A stretch of DNA of 20,094 bases from Megasphaera sp. UBA5897 (GCA_002431345.1 DJEN01000074.1:31204-51297); one strand, 5' to 3'. Positions 6,151 to 13,930 are shown, counted from the first letter of the stretch. Notes: generated by a model from the sequence alone, not told the origin. Program-made: numbers and translations.

Positions 6151-8187
6151 GTGGAGAATATTGACTTAGAAAAATATATGAGACCGATAAGCAGGACGTT
6201 TGAAGAAATGCAAAAGCTGCTGCAGGCATTGCGCAGTGTATTTCCTATTGTACGACTTGTCGATCCCAATATGTTTCGTACGGTTAACGTCAACGAAGGA
6301 AAAGATTTGCATATTTCTTCCTGCCATTGCTATGAAGTATGGAAACGAAATAAACGCTGCCAGAATTGTGCGGCAGAAAAAGCGTTACGAACCAAATCGC
6401 AGAGTATAAAGTTAGAATACATGGGAACGGATATCTATCAGGTAGTCGCTACATACGTAGAAATCGAACACAATCCCTATGTATTGGAAGTAGTATATCC
6501 GTTTATGGAAACAGCACTTCTTCAAACCCATAAGGATAAACGGCTGATGCAGCGTTTAATCAAGTATGACCACGAGTTGTATACCGATGCGCTGACCGGT
6601 GCGTACAACCGCCGTTATTTTGAAGATAAAATCAAAGAAAATTGTCCTGTAGGCGGGATCGTTGCTATCGATTTGGATGATTTCAAACTATATAATGATA
6701 TATATGGACACGAAGTAGGAGACTTCGTATTAAAAAAAGTAGTCGAAACGATTCGTTCCTGCATACGCCATGATGACTATTTAATCCGCTATGGCGGGGA
6801 TGAGTTTGTTCTTGTCATGCCGTACATCAAAGAGGAAAATTTAGGCTGCAAGATGAAAATTATACAGCAGCGGGTTCATGATATCCAGTTTGAAGAATAT
6901 GAACACTTGCATGTTTCTATCAGTGTCGGCGGTGTCATTTACGATGGCAAGCATGTTGGTCAGTCACTGCGGCAGGCAGACAAATTGATGTATCAAAATA
7001 AGCTGCATAAAGACAACGTATTGGGAGAAAAATATCATATCGATAATCAGCAAAAGAAAAACGCCATTTTGGAAATAACCAATACACGGCCGCTGATAGT
7101 CATTGCCGATAATGATGTCAAAAATCGCACGATACTGCGAAAAAATTTAGGGACGACGTATCGGATTTTGGAAGCGGGCGATGGGGAAGAAGTCATGCAG
7201 CTGTTGCAGGAATACAGTACGGATATTGCGCTGATTTTGTTGGACTTTGTTATGCCTAAGATTGATGGCTTTGAAGTGTTGTCCCTCATGAGAAAAAATC
7301 AGTGGTATAAAAACATTCCGGTCATGATGATTTCCAGTAACGATTCGCTGAAAGATTTACGCCGTGCCTATAATCTGGGTGTTATTGATTATATACAGTG
7401 CCCGTTTGACTCCTTGATTATCCGGCGGCGTGTAGCCAATATCATCATGCTCTATGCAAAACAGCGGCGATTAATCAGAATCATCAAATCACAGATTTAT
7501 GAAAAAGAAAGAAACAACCGCATGATGGTCGATGTGTTGAGCCAGGTTATCGAATTCCGCAATGTAGTGAGCAGTTTGCATATCAGGCACATTAGCGTGC
7601 TGACACGACTGCTGTTAAATAAGCTGATGGAAAAAACAGATATGTATCATTTGACGCGCAATGACAGGAGCTTAATTGTTACGGCATCGGCACTGCATGA
7701 TATCGGCAAGATTGCTATTGACGATGCGATACTGAACAAACCCGGCCCGCTGACCAAAGACGAATTTGAAAAAATGAAGCAGCATACGCTGATTGGCGCA
7801 AAAATGATTCGCAGCTTAAAAATGTATGAAGGAGAAAAACTGCTCAGTATTGCGTATGAAATCTGCCGCTGGCATCATGAAAGGTACGATGGACACGGAT
7901 ATCCGGATGGCTTAAACGGAGAAGCAATTCCTATTTCCGCACAGGTAGTATCCTTGGCAGATGTATATGATGCCTTGACCAGCAAGCGCGTATATAAGGA
8001 TGCGTACAGTCATACCCAGGCTATTAACATGATTTACAATGGGGAGTGCGGTGTCTTTAATCCGCTTCTGCTGGAATGTCTCGATGAAATACAAGATCGG
8101 ATTAAAGAAGAAATGGATGTCAAATCGCAGATGAAAAGTGACGAAAAAGAAATGAATATGGTGGCAGAAGAATTGATGCTTTACTAA
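6151..8187 (+). CDS. Cyclic-di-GMP protein: Cys-rich sensor, GGDEF, receiver, HD-GYP
   Basis: A 678-residue soluble signalling protein with the domains for both making and degrading cyclic di-GMP. Residues 1-130 are an uncharacterised sensor with Cys58, Cys60, Cys70 and Cys73 in a C-x-C-Y-x2-W-x5-C-x2-C pattern that could bind a metal, heme or Fe-S cluster. A GGDEF cyclase follows (about 145-290), with intact GGDEF at 215-219 and an inhibitory RxxD site (RHDD) five residues before it. A receiver domain (about 308-425) has its phosphorylatable Asp365 and an acidic DND, but the usual Lys of the KP motif is Cys417 (QCPF). A complete HD-GYP phosphodiesterase (about 450-640) ends the protein: HD at 516-517, GYP at 583-585 in DGHGYPDGL. 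No membrane segment is seen. GTG start with AGAAGGGA at 6136-6143. It stands alone, with no kinase gene beside it. Confidence 0.93.
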   Translation: MENIDLEKYMRPISRTFEEMQKLLQALRSVFPIVRLVDPNMFRTVNVNEGKDLHISSCHCYEVWKRNKRCQNCAAEKALRTKSQSIKLEYMGTDIYQVVATYVEIEHNPYVLEVVYPFMETALLQTHKDKRLMQRLIKYDHELYTDALTGAYNRRYFEDKIKENCPVGGIVAIDLDDFKLYNDIYGHEVGDFVLKKVVETIRSCIRHDDYLIRYGGDEFVLVMPYIKEENLGCKMKIIQQRVHDIQFEEYEHLHVSISVGGVIYDGKHVGQSLRQADKLMYQNKLHKDNVLGEKYHIDNQQKKNAILEITNTRPLIVIADNDVKNRTILRKNLGTTYRILEAGDGEEVMQLLQEYSTDIALILLDFVMPKIDGFEVLSLMRKNQWYKNIPVMMISSNDSLKDLRRAYNLGVIDYIQCPFDSLIIRRRVANIIMLYAKQRRLIRIIKSQIYEKERNNRMMVDVLSQVIEFRNVVSSLHIRHISVLTRLLLNKLMEKTDMYHLTRNDRSLIVTASALHDIGKIAIDDAILNKPGPLTKDEFEKMKQHTLIGAKMIRSLKMYEGEKLLSIAYEICRWHHERYDGHGYPDGLNGEAIPISAQVVSLADVYDALTSKRVYKDAYSHTQAINMIYNGECGVFNPLLLECLDEIQDRIKEEMDVKSQMKSDEKEMNMVAEELMLY

Positions 8188-8274
8188 CAGCGGGAACTAC
8201 TATGCCGTATAGAACGCATGTAGGCAGTGAAGCATGGTTTGGCTGCACGTGCCATACAAGGGAATACAAACAGA

Positions 8275-8326
8275 AAACAAAGAGGCTTTGCATGAATGAA
8301 ACTGTTCATGCAAAGCCTCTTTGTTT
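8275..8326. terminator. Bidirectional terminator between convergent genes
   Basis: A perfect 22-bp inverted repeat (8275-8296 with 8305-8326) has an eight-base loop. Its ends are A-rich on the 5' side and T-rich on the 3' side, so it can terminate both the cyclic-di-GMP gene (+) and the metY-metA operon (-). The 87 bases between the stop codon at 8187 and this stem hold nothing I recognise. Confidence 0.85.
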
Positions 8327-8335
8327 GGATGTTAT

Positions 8336-9271
8336 TTAATGAGCACATACAGATAAAGAAGAAATATCTTCCAAGTTGTATGGTGTTTCCTGATAGACAA
8401 TATTCAGCCAGTTGTGATAGAAAAGATGCGCATAGCTGCACCACGTAAAGACTGGCGTATTCGCGTCATTATTATTCGGATAATAATGCTTGGGCACGGC
8501 AATGGGTAGACCTTTGCGTTTGTCGCGCAGGTATTCGGTTTCCAGTGTCCGTCTGTCATATTCAAAATGTCCCAAGACGAAGAAACGGCGATGGTCTGGT
8601 GTACCGATAATATTAATGCCGTTTTCTGCCGACCGCGATAAGATGTCTAACTGCGGTGTATTGTATACTTGAATATCATCAATGGCAGTATGGCGGGACT
8701 GCGGAATAAAATAACGATCGTCAAATCCCCGCAGCAGCGGATGATTGCGTTGTGTCAACTGGTATTCAAAAATACCGAATAACTTGGCAGGCAGCAATCG
8801 TTTGTGAATGCCATAATAATGATATAATGCCGCTTGGGCTCCCCAGCAAAAATAGAGCGTAGAAAAGGCATGTGTTTTAGCCCAATCTAAATACGTTGTC
8901 ATTTCCGGCCAGTAATCGACATCTTCAAAGGGGATTTGTTCTACCGGCGCGCCCGTGATAATCAGTCCATCATAGTAGTTATCCTTGATTTCATCAAAAA
9001 CATAATAGTTGTTTTCCAAATAGGACGGATCGGTATGCGTGCTTTCATGACTGGTCGTGTGGCAAAAGTCTACTTCTACCTGCAGAGGTGAGTCGCCCAA
9101 AAGGCGGAGGAGCTGCAACTCTGTCGGCTTTTTGAGAGGCATTAGATTGAGAATAAGGATGTGCAGCGGTCGAATATCCTGGTGCAGCGCGTGTCCTTTA
9201 TCAATCGTACAAATACCTTCTTCATTCAATTTTTCTTTGGCGGATAATCCGTCTATAATTTTTATTGGCAT
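8336..9271 (-). CDS. metAA: Homoserine O-acetyltransferase, MetA family
   Basis: Activates homoserine for methionine synthesis by acylating its hydroxyl. At 311 residues it has MetA-family length, and the catalytic set falls at the canonical numbers: Cys142 (FCWGAQAAL), His235 and Glu237 (LGHFEYD). Residue 111 is Glu (TGAPVE). In this family Glu111 goes with acetyl-CoA use and Gly111 with succinyl-CoA use, so the product is predicted to be O-acetylhomoserine even though the fold is often auto-annotated as succinyltransferase. The upstream operon partner metY is of the O-acetylhomoserine sulfhydrylase type, which fits. The start ATG at 9271 has AAAGGAAG upstream (9281-9288 on the complement). 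It lies 36 bases after metY, presumably under the same T-box. Confidence 0.93.
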   Translation of the reverse strand: MPIKIIDGLSAKEKLNEEGICTIDKGHALHQDIRPLHILILNLMPLKKPTELQLLRLLGDSPLQVEVDFCHTTSHESTHTDPSYLENNYYVFDEIKDNYYDGLIITGAPVEQIPFEDVDYWPEMTTYLDWAKTHAFSTLYFCWGAQAALYHYYGIHKRLLPAKLFGIFEYQLTQRNHPLLRGFDDRYFIPQSRHTAIDDIQVYNTPQLDILSRSAENGINIIGTPDHRRFFVLGHFEYDRRTLETEYLRDKRKGLPIAVPKHYYPNNNDANTPVFTWCSYAHLFYHNWLNIVYQETPYNLEDISSLSVCAH

Positions 9272-9307
9272 AGTTGCAGTCTTCCTTTACATATACGAAA
9301 AATATAC

Positions 9308-10594
9308 TTAGATCTGGTTTAAAGCGTTTTCCAAATCAGCCAAGAGGTCGTCGACGTTTTCCAAACCTACGGAAATACGTACTGTACCCGGTGTGATGCC
9401 GCAGGCTTTCTGTGCTTCTGCCGAAAGCTGTTGATGTGTCGTAGAAGCCGGGTGTACGAGCAAGGATTTGGAATCGCCTACGTTGGCAAGGTCAGAGAAA
9501 ATATCCGAGCTGTCAATGAATTTGCGGGCAGCTTCATAGCCGTCTTTCAATTCAAAGGAGAAAATGGAGCCGGTTCCTTTCGGGAAATATTTTTTAGCTA
9601 ATTCATAGTACGGAGAGGACGGCAAAGACGGATAGTTGACTTTGGCAACCTTAGGATGATTTTCCAGAAATGCGGCGATTTTCTGTGCGTTGGATACATG
9701 GCGTTCAATACGCAGGGACAGGGATTCCAAACCTTGAATCAAGAGCCATGCATTGAACGGGCTGATGCATGCGCCGAGGTCACGAAGGGCTTTTGCACGG
9801 ATTCGTGTGACAAAGCCGGCACCAGGAACGTCTGTAGCAAAGTTTACGCCGTTGTAGGATTCATCCGGAGATGCGAATTCTTTGAAGCGGCCGGAACCAG
9901 CCCAGTCGAATTTGCCGTTTTCTACGATTAAGCCGCCAAGCGTTGTGCCGTGGCCGCCGATGAATTTCGTAGCAGAATGTACGACAACGTCAGCGCCGTG
10001 TTCCAGCGGACGGAACAGGAACGGAGTAGCAAAGGTGTTATCGACAATAACGGGCAAACCGTTTTTATGTGCGATTTCAGCGATAGCTTCAAAATCAGGA
10101 ATGTTGATAGCTGGGTTGCCGAGGCTTTCCAAATAAATTGCTTTTGTTTTTTCATTGATGAATTTTTCAAAGGAAGACGGATCATCCGGATCGGCAAAAT
10201 GTGTCGTAATGCCGAGATGTTTAAATGTTTCGGAGAACAGTTCTACTGTGCCGCCGTATAACGTAGGAGCAGCAACGATTTCATCACCGGCACCGGCAAG
10301 GTTAATGATGGAGTAGGCAATAGCTGCTGCGCCGCTTGCTGTAGCGAGACCTGCTGTACCGCCTTCCAAAGCGGCAATGCGTTTTTCCAATACATCCTGT
10401 GTCGGGTTGGTCAGACGGCTGTAAATGTATCCAGGATCTTTTAAGGCGAAACGGTCTTCTGCCTGCTGCGTATCTTTGAAAACATAGGATGTTGTTTGGT
10501 AAATAGGAACGGCACGTGCGCCTGTTGCTGGATCTGGAACCTGGCCTGCATGCTGCTGTAATGTTTCGAATTTGTAATCTTTGTTTGTGCTCAT
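9308..10594 (-). CDS. metY: O-acetylhomoserine sulfhydrylase (aminocarboxypropyltransferase)
   Basis: A PLP enzyme of the Cys/Met metabolism family that makes homocysteine from O-acetylhomoserine and sulfide, bypassing cystathionine. The 428 residues are typical of the long MetY branch; cystathionine enzymes are nearer 380. The PLP lysine is Lys210 in VVHSATKFIGGHG. Other family landmarks are SRLTNPT (59-65), ATASGAAA (84-91) and VDNTFATP (184-191). The start is the ATG at 10594, where MSTNKDYKFETLQ aligns with the family and AGGGGG stands upstream. The reading frame continues in phase to 10717, but that part is T-box RNA. First gene of a two-gene methionine operon with metA, controlled by a Met-type T-box. 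Confidence 0.95.
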   Translation of the reverse strand: MSTNKDYKFETLQQHAGQVPDPATGARAVPIYQTTSYVFKDTQQAEDRFALKDPGYIYSRLTNPTQDVLEKRIAALEGGTAGLATASGAAAIAYSIINLAGAGDEIVAAPTLYGGTVELFSETFKHLGITTHFADPDDPSSFEKFINEKTKAIYLESLGNPAINIPDFEAIAEIAHKNGLPVIVDNTFATPFLFRPLEHGADVVVHSATKFIGGHGTTLGGLIVENGKFDWAGSGRFKEFASPDESYNGVNFATDVPGAGFVTRIRAKALRDLGACISPFNAWLLIQGLESLSLRIERHVSNAQKIAAFLENHPKVAKVNYPSLPSSPYYELAKKYFPKGTGSIFSFELKDGYEAARKFIDSSDIFSDLANVGDSKSLLVHPASTTHQQLSAEAQKACGITPGTVRISVGLENVDDLLADLENALNQI

Positions 10595-10657
10595 AGTAAA
10601 TATCCCCCTATAATAGAATATATAGAAATTAAAATTTTGACTTGAAAGCAGTTGTAA

Positions 10658-10935
10658 TAAAAAAAGCTTCCATCCCCATGTAAGGGACGGAAGCACCGTG
10701 ATACCACCCAATTTCACTTAATCCTCACGAATTAAGCCTCTTCAGGTACGCAGGCTGTATGCCTTGAATACCATAGCACTGTAACGGGCGCGCCCGGACG
10801 GTCTAACTATTCGACCAGTCTGCTCGGAGTCCATCTTCCACGAATCTCCTTGTATTCCCTTTCACCATGCGGGAACTCTCTGGGACAATTCCTTTCGTGT
10901 ACTCTTCTCTTCATTGCAACACTATCAAGTTGTTG
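10658..10935 (-). promoter_or_regulatory. T-box leader with Met (ATG) specifier
   Basis: Reading the complement, stem I has an AGAGTA loop-E element, a helix CACGAA/TTCGTG (10894-10899 with 10839-10844), the distal AGAGAG bulge, the GGTGAAAG terminal loop, and a specifier loop reading GAAGATGGA. The codon is ATG at 10834-10832. The T-box itself is GGGTGGTATCACGG (10709-10696). Its TGGT can pair with an ACCA tRNA end, so the discriminator is A, as in tRNA-Met. The terminator GCTTCCGTCCC/GGGATGGAAGC (10694-10666) with a T-run to 10658 follows. Uncharged tRNA-Met should favour the antiterminator and turn on metY-metA. Confidence 0.93.
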
Positions 10936-10940
10936 ACGTA

Positions 10941-10969
10941 AGTCTACCATCAAAATTGCCATTTGTCAA
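10941..10969 (-). promoter_or_regulatory. Promoter of the metY-metA operon
   Basis: On the complement: -35 TTGACA (10969-10964), a 17-base spacer, -10 TAGACT (10946-10941). The start should be near 10935, just before T-box stem I. The A/T tracts immediately upstream (10970-11020) look like an UP element. Confidence 0.8.
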
Positions 10970-11170
10970 ATTTTTTTTGCAGAAAATTTTGTAAAATTTT
11001 AAAATAAAATACAGGTTAAACGTTCTATTTCTCAAGAGAATTCAAAAATATATAAAGAATATATTTTATAAGAAATCCATGGGATACTAAAAAAATTTTG
11101 TACCCATCAACCGCAGTGCTTGCAGTATGGAAAAAATAGGAGATAGGCACAGTCTTTTTGATGGGGGTTG
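10970..11170. other. AT-rich spacer with inverted repeats between two minus-strand operons
   Basis: No gene is seen. AAAATATAT-N5-ATATATTTT (11045-11067) is an AT palindrome. A larger pairing, CCCATCAA (11103-11110) with TTGATGGG (11158-11165), encloses 47 bases and an inner GTGC/GCAC. Read on the minus strand it is followed by TACAAAATTTTTTT, so it may be an elaborate terminator for the hydrolase-marR operon. Confidence 0.4.
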
Positions 11171-11605
11171 TCATTTTGGCATGTCATCCCATTTCGTTTG
11201 ATTGGCAATAATTTTTTGAAATGTATGGATAAAGGCTGCTTGCTCTTTTGGGGAGATTCCCTGCAGGGCATGCCGATCGACAGCCTGCAGGGTTTGCTGT
11301 ACCCAGCGGGCTTTTTCTTTGCCTGTCGATGTCAGGAAGATATGGAAAGCGCGCTGATCTTGGGTATCCTGCTTTTTGTATACAAGCCTTGTTTTTTCCA
11401 TCCGTTTTACTAGACTGGTCACGGATGATTTATCCAAAATGCAGCCTATACCAATTTCTTTTTGTGAGCAGCCGTCATGCGTCAAGAGAAATTCTAAAAT
11501 TTTAGGCTGTCCCGGAAACAGTCCGGCAGCAGTAATTTGTTTTTGTATGTGGCGATTGTTGCGGAAAAAACTTTCCAGTAATAGCAGATGAAATGCATGT
11601 TCCAT
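11171..11605 (-). CDS. MarR-family transcriptional regulator
   Basis: A 144-residue winged-helix regulator of the MarR family, normally a dimer that represses its own operon and is released by a small ligand or by oxidation. The helix-turn-helix is about residues 44-75 (SQKEIGIGCILDKSSVTSLV). The wing carries the typical D-x-R (QDQRAFHIFLTSTG, 83-96). Cys46 and Cys55 lie in the DNA-binding region, not at the N-terminal position of OhrR, so I do not call a peroxide sensor. The gene follows the hydrolase by nine bases, and its ribosome binding site (AAGGA) overlaps the hydrolase stop. The palindrome at 12628-12651 in front of the operon is its probable operator. Ligand unknown. Confidence 0.9.
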   Translation of the reverse strand: MEHAFHLLLLESFFRNNRHIQKQITAAGLFPGQPKILEFLLTHDGCSQKEIGIGCILDKSSVTSLVKRMEKTRLVYKKQDTQDQRAFHIFLTSTGKEKARWVQQTLQAVDRHALQGISPKEQAAFIHTFQKIIANQTKWDDMPK

Positions 11606-11614
11606 AGCCGTTCC

Positions 11615-12586
11615 TTATTTCTTTAAATGTTTGTCAAAAAATTGAATAATAATCTGCATGACTTCCGGCTGTACCCAGTATGGGCCGCCATGGGCTGCAC
11701 CTTGGACAAGGTAACGGACCGCTTCGATGTGATGGTCTGCTAAAGCCTGGCGCAGAAGCTCGGATTGGCTGGGAGAAACAAGGGTGTCGGCATCGCCGTG
11801 CATGAGGAGAAACGGTGCCGTTTTATCCGAAATATACGTCATGGGATTGGCTGCTTTGACACCTTCCGGATTGGCCGCCAAGCCGCCGGATTTTCCGCCG
11901 AATACAGGAGAGCCGTTGACCCAGAGCGTTTCTGTTGCGCCTTCAGAACGATGCTTGGCTTGTATTTCCGGGGCATAGTCGGCACCGATTTTGGTTAGAT
12001 CTGAAACACCGTACAAATCGACGACAGCTTGCACATCACTGCTTTCATTCAAAAAATCTCCTTTGTCAAACTGTGTCGTGCCATTGGTAGTCCCTGCCAT
12101 GGCTGCCAGATACCCGCCGGCTGAGCCGCCTAATACGCCGATGCGTTTGGGGTCAATATGAAACGTGGCTGCATGAGCCCGCAGATAGCGGATAGAGGCT
12201 TTGACATCTTCCAACGGGCCGGGAAACGTCGTCGTCGGGGCAACGCGGTACGTAATGCTGGCCACAACGTAGCCGTGTTCAGCTAGCTCGGTCCGCTGCT
12301 GAATGTAGCCGTCTTTGTTGGCATTGATAAAACCGCCGCCATTAATGTAAATGATGGCAGGATGCGTTTTTTTGTCCAGCGGCATGGTAATATCCATCGT
12401 CAGGGCTTTGTTGGGATAGCCGCGGTCCGGCACTTGGGCATAGACGACATTGGAAACAAGCTGTACCATCGGTTTGCTGGGTGTGATTTGTAAGGGAATT
12501 GTAGGTTCTGCAGCCAGCGCAGAGCCGGTCATCGCGCAGGCGACTATACTGAGCAGCAGCATACGGCGAATCATGTGGTATTTCAT
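11615..12586 (-). CDS. Exported alpha/beta hydrolase (esterase/lipase-like)
   Basis: A 323-residue alpha/beta hydrolase resembling the BD-FAE/carboxylesterase group; the natural substrate cannot be read from sequence. The oxyanion loop is NGGGF (82-86), where many relatives have HGGGF. The nucleophile elbow is GGSAGG with Ser155, the acid is probably Asp267 in HGDADTLVS, and the base is His299 in GAAHGG. Residues 1-25 form a signal peptide: RR, then LLLSIVACAMTGSALA. Cleavage after ALA-25 by signal peptidase I is likely, but IVAC-17 also fits a lipobox, so an outer-surface lipoprotein is possible. The ATG at 12586 has AAAGGA upstream; the frame is open further to 12685, but that part covers the promoter. 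First gene of an operon with marR. Confidence 0.87.
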   Translation of the reverse strand: MKYHMIRRMLLLSIVACAMTGSALAAEPTIPLQITPSKPMVQLVSNVVYAQVPDRGYPNKALTMDITMPLDKKTHPAIIYINGGGFINANKDGYIQQRTELAEHGYVVASITYRVAPTTTFPGPLEDVKASIRYLRAHAATFHIDPKRIGVLGGSAGGYLAAMAGTTNGTTQFDKGDFLNESSDVQAVVDLYGVSDLTKIGADYAPEIQAKHRSEGATETLWVNGSPVFGGKSGGLAANPEGVKAANPMTYISDKTAPFLLMHGDADTLVSPSQSELLRQALADHHIEAVRYLVQGAAHGGPYWVQPEVMQIIIQFFDKHLKK

Positions 12587-12627
12587 ACGTAATATCATCC
12601 TTTCTGTTTTACAAACAATTTTCTGAT

Positions 12628-12651
12628 ATTTAGTTTGCATACAAACTAAAT
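12628..12651. promoter_or_regulatory. Perfect palindrome, probable MarR operator
   Basis: ATTTAGTTTG (12628-12637), CATA, CAAACTAAAT (12642-12651): two perfect 10-bp half-sites. The core resembles the TTGnATACAA-like sites of many MarR proteins. It covers the predicted transcription start (about 12647) of the hydrolase-marR operon, an ideal place for repression. Confidence 0.8.
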
Positions 12652-12653
12652 AC

Positions 12654-12681
12654 ATCATACCAAGAATACATTCTATGTCAA
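12654..12681 (-). promoter_or_regulatory. Promoter of the hydrolase-marR operon
   Basis: On the complement: -35 TTGACA (12681-12676), a 16-base spacer, -10 TATGAT (12659-12654). The expected start lies within the adjoining palindrome. Confidence 0.78.
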
Positions 12682-12806
12682 TCATTTCTTTGGATGATTG
12701 AGCGATAGATGGTTTGCTGCTGTAGTATAAATATACACAATTAAAAAGACAGTCAGGAACATGCAGACCGAATAAAAATATATGACGGAGAAATGAAGAA
12801 AGACTA

Positions 12807-12836
12807 TAGACGAGTATTTGCTTTTTCCTTTATACT
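12807..12836 (+). promoter_or_regulatory. Candidate promoter of the flavin oxidoreductase gene
   Basis: TAGACG (12807-12812), an 18-base spacer and TATACT (12831-12836). The -35 box is imperfect. In the resulting leader, TGTTCTTTTG (12847-12856) can pair with CAAAGAGAACA (12866-12876) with one bulged G; its role is unknown. The rest of 12687-12806 shows nothing recognisable. Confidence 0.45.
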
Positions 12837-12913
12837 ATACATAACATGTTCTTTTGGGATAGTGTCAAAGAGAACAAATTCGTACCTAACATGTAAACAG
12901 GGAGATGGTCGTG

Positions 12914-13930
12914 ATGTATGCAGCAAGTATTAACAGCCCATTCGTAATAGGAAGTCATACCGTGAAGAACCGCATTGTTGTTCCGCCGATGGCAGATATT
13001 GCCTTGTCTATCCCCAAGGGATATATCCATGAATCTCTGCGCCAACGCTATGCGTCTTATGCCCAAGGCGGGGCGGGACTGATTACGGTAGAAGGCAGCA
13101 ACGTAACCTGTATGCCGGATGTACGGGATGCAATTGCGCTTTGGGATGATACCTATATCCCCGGACTGCATACGCTGGCACAAACAATACAGCAGCACGG
13201 GGTGTTGGGACTCATACAAATGATGAATATTGGCTTAAAAATGATGAAAGAAAATACAATTGCAGCCATACCGGAGGCCTCATTTATGGCATATCAGCGT
13301 GACTTTGTGCAAGGGGCGATTCGTTGTTGGAAAGCCGGTTTTGACGGCATTGAATTACATGCCGCACACGGTTATTTTCTCAACCAAATTGTAGAAACCA
13401 GTGAACGCACAGATGGGTATGGCGGTACGTTGGAACAGCGTTTGCGTTACATCTGTGAAATCATAGAAGCAGTCAAAAAAGCATGTGGCCGTTCTTTTTT
13501 GGTATCTGTCCGCTTAGGCTGTCCGACAATCGCCATACTGGTGCAGGCTGCAAAAATCCTGGAACAACATGGGGCAGATATGCTCAGCATATCAACAGGC
13601 ATGCATAATTATCACGATATACCGGCAGAATTTCCGATGGACAGCAAACTCTATGCGGCGTGGCAGGTGAAACAACATGTACAGATACCAGTCATCGGCG
13701 TGGGCAATATTCGGTATGGACAGGATGCGGAACAAGCGTTGACGCATGGCTATGCCGATTTAATTGCCATAGGAAGAAGCCATTGGGCCGATCCGGCATG
13801 GACGAAGCATGTGTTGGAAGGAAGGGAACCCAACCATTGTTACCGCTGCAAGCCCTGCCGCTGGTTTAAAAACGGACGCGATTGCCCGGCACGCCGCAGC
13901 GCGTTGGGCAATGAAAGCGAGAGGGTATAG
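12914..13930 (+). CDS. Old Yellow Enzyme-type NADH:flavin oxidoreductase, single-domain
   Basis: A 338-residue FMN-binding TIM-barrel protein of the NADH:flavin oxidoreductase/NADH oxidase family, which reduces activated C=C bonds; its substrate is unknown. Family motifs are KNRIVVPPM (near 16-24), GFDGIELHAAHGYFLNQIV, RTDGYGGTLEQRLRY, GVGNI and the phosphate-binding AIGRSHWADPAW. It stops after the barrel and lacks the FAD/NAD domain of dienoyl-CoA reductases. It keeps a Cys-rich tail, Cys309, Cys312, Cys315 and Cys324, whose C-x2-C-x2-C-x8-C spacing is tighter than the usual [4Fe-4S] pattern of that family. The start ATG at 12914 is preferred because AGGGAG (12899-12904) is nine bases upstream; an ATG at 12905 touches it. 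It is divergent from the hydrolase operon. Confidence 0.85.
   Translation: MYAASINSPFVIGSHTVKNRIVVPPMADIALSIPKGYIHESLRQRYASYAQGGAGLITVEGSNVTCMPDVRDAIALWDDTYIPGLHTLAQTIQQHGVLGLIQMMNIGLKMMKENTIAAIPEASFMAYQRDFVQGAIRCWKAGFDGIELHAAHGYFLNQIVETSERTDGYGGTLEQRLRYICEIIEAVKKACGRSFLVSVRLGCPTIAILVQAAKILEQHGADMLSISTGMHNYHDIPAEFPMDSKLYAAWQVKQHVQIPVIGVGNIRYGQDAEQALTHGYADLIAIGRSHWADPAWTKHVLEGREPNHCYRCKPCRWFKNGRDCPARRSALGNESERV

Noticed and set aside
10595..10717. N-terminal extension of metY
   Set aside because: The extra codons translate the T-box and terminator RNA, do not resemble the enzyme family, and a good ribosome binding site precedes the ATG at 10594.
10658..10935. SAM riboswitch in front of the methionine operon
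   Set aside because: The region has T-box hallmarks (specifier loop, AG bulge, GGTG loop, TGGT bulge) and lacks the SAM-I conserved blocks.
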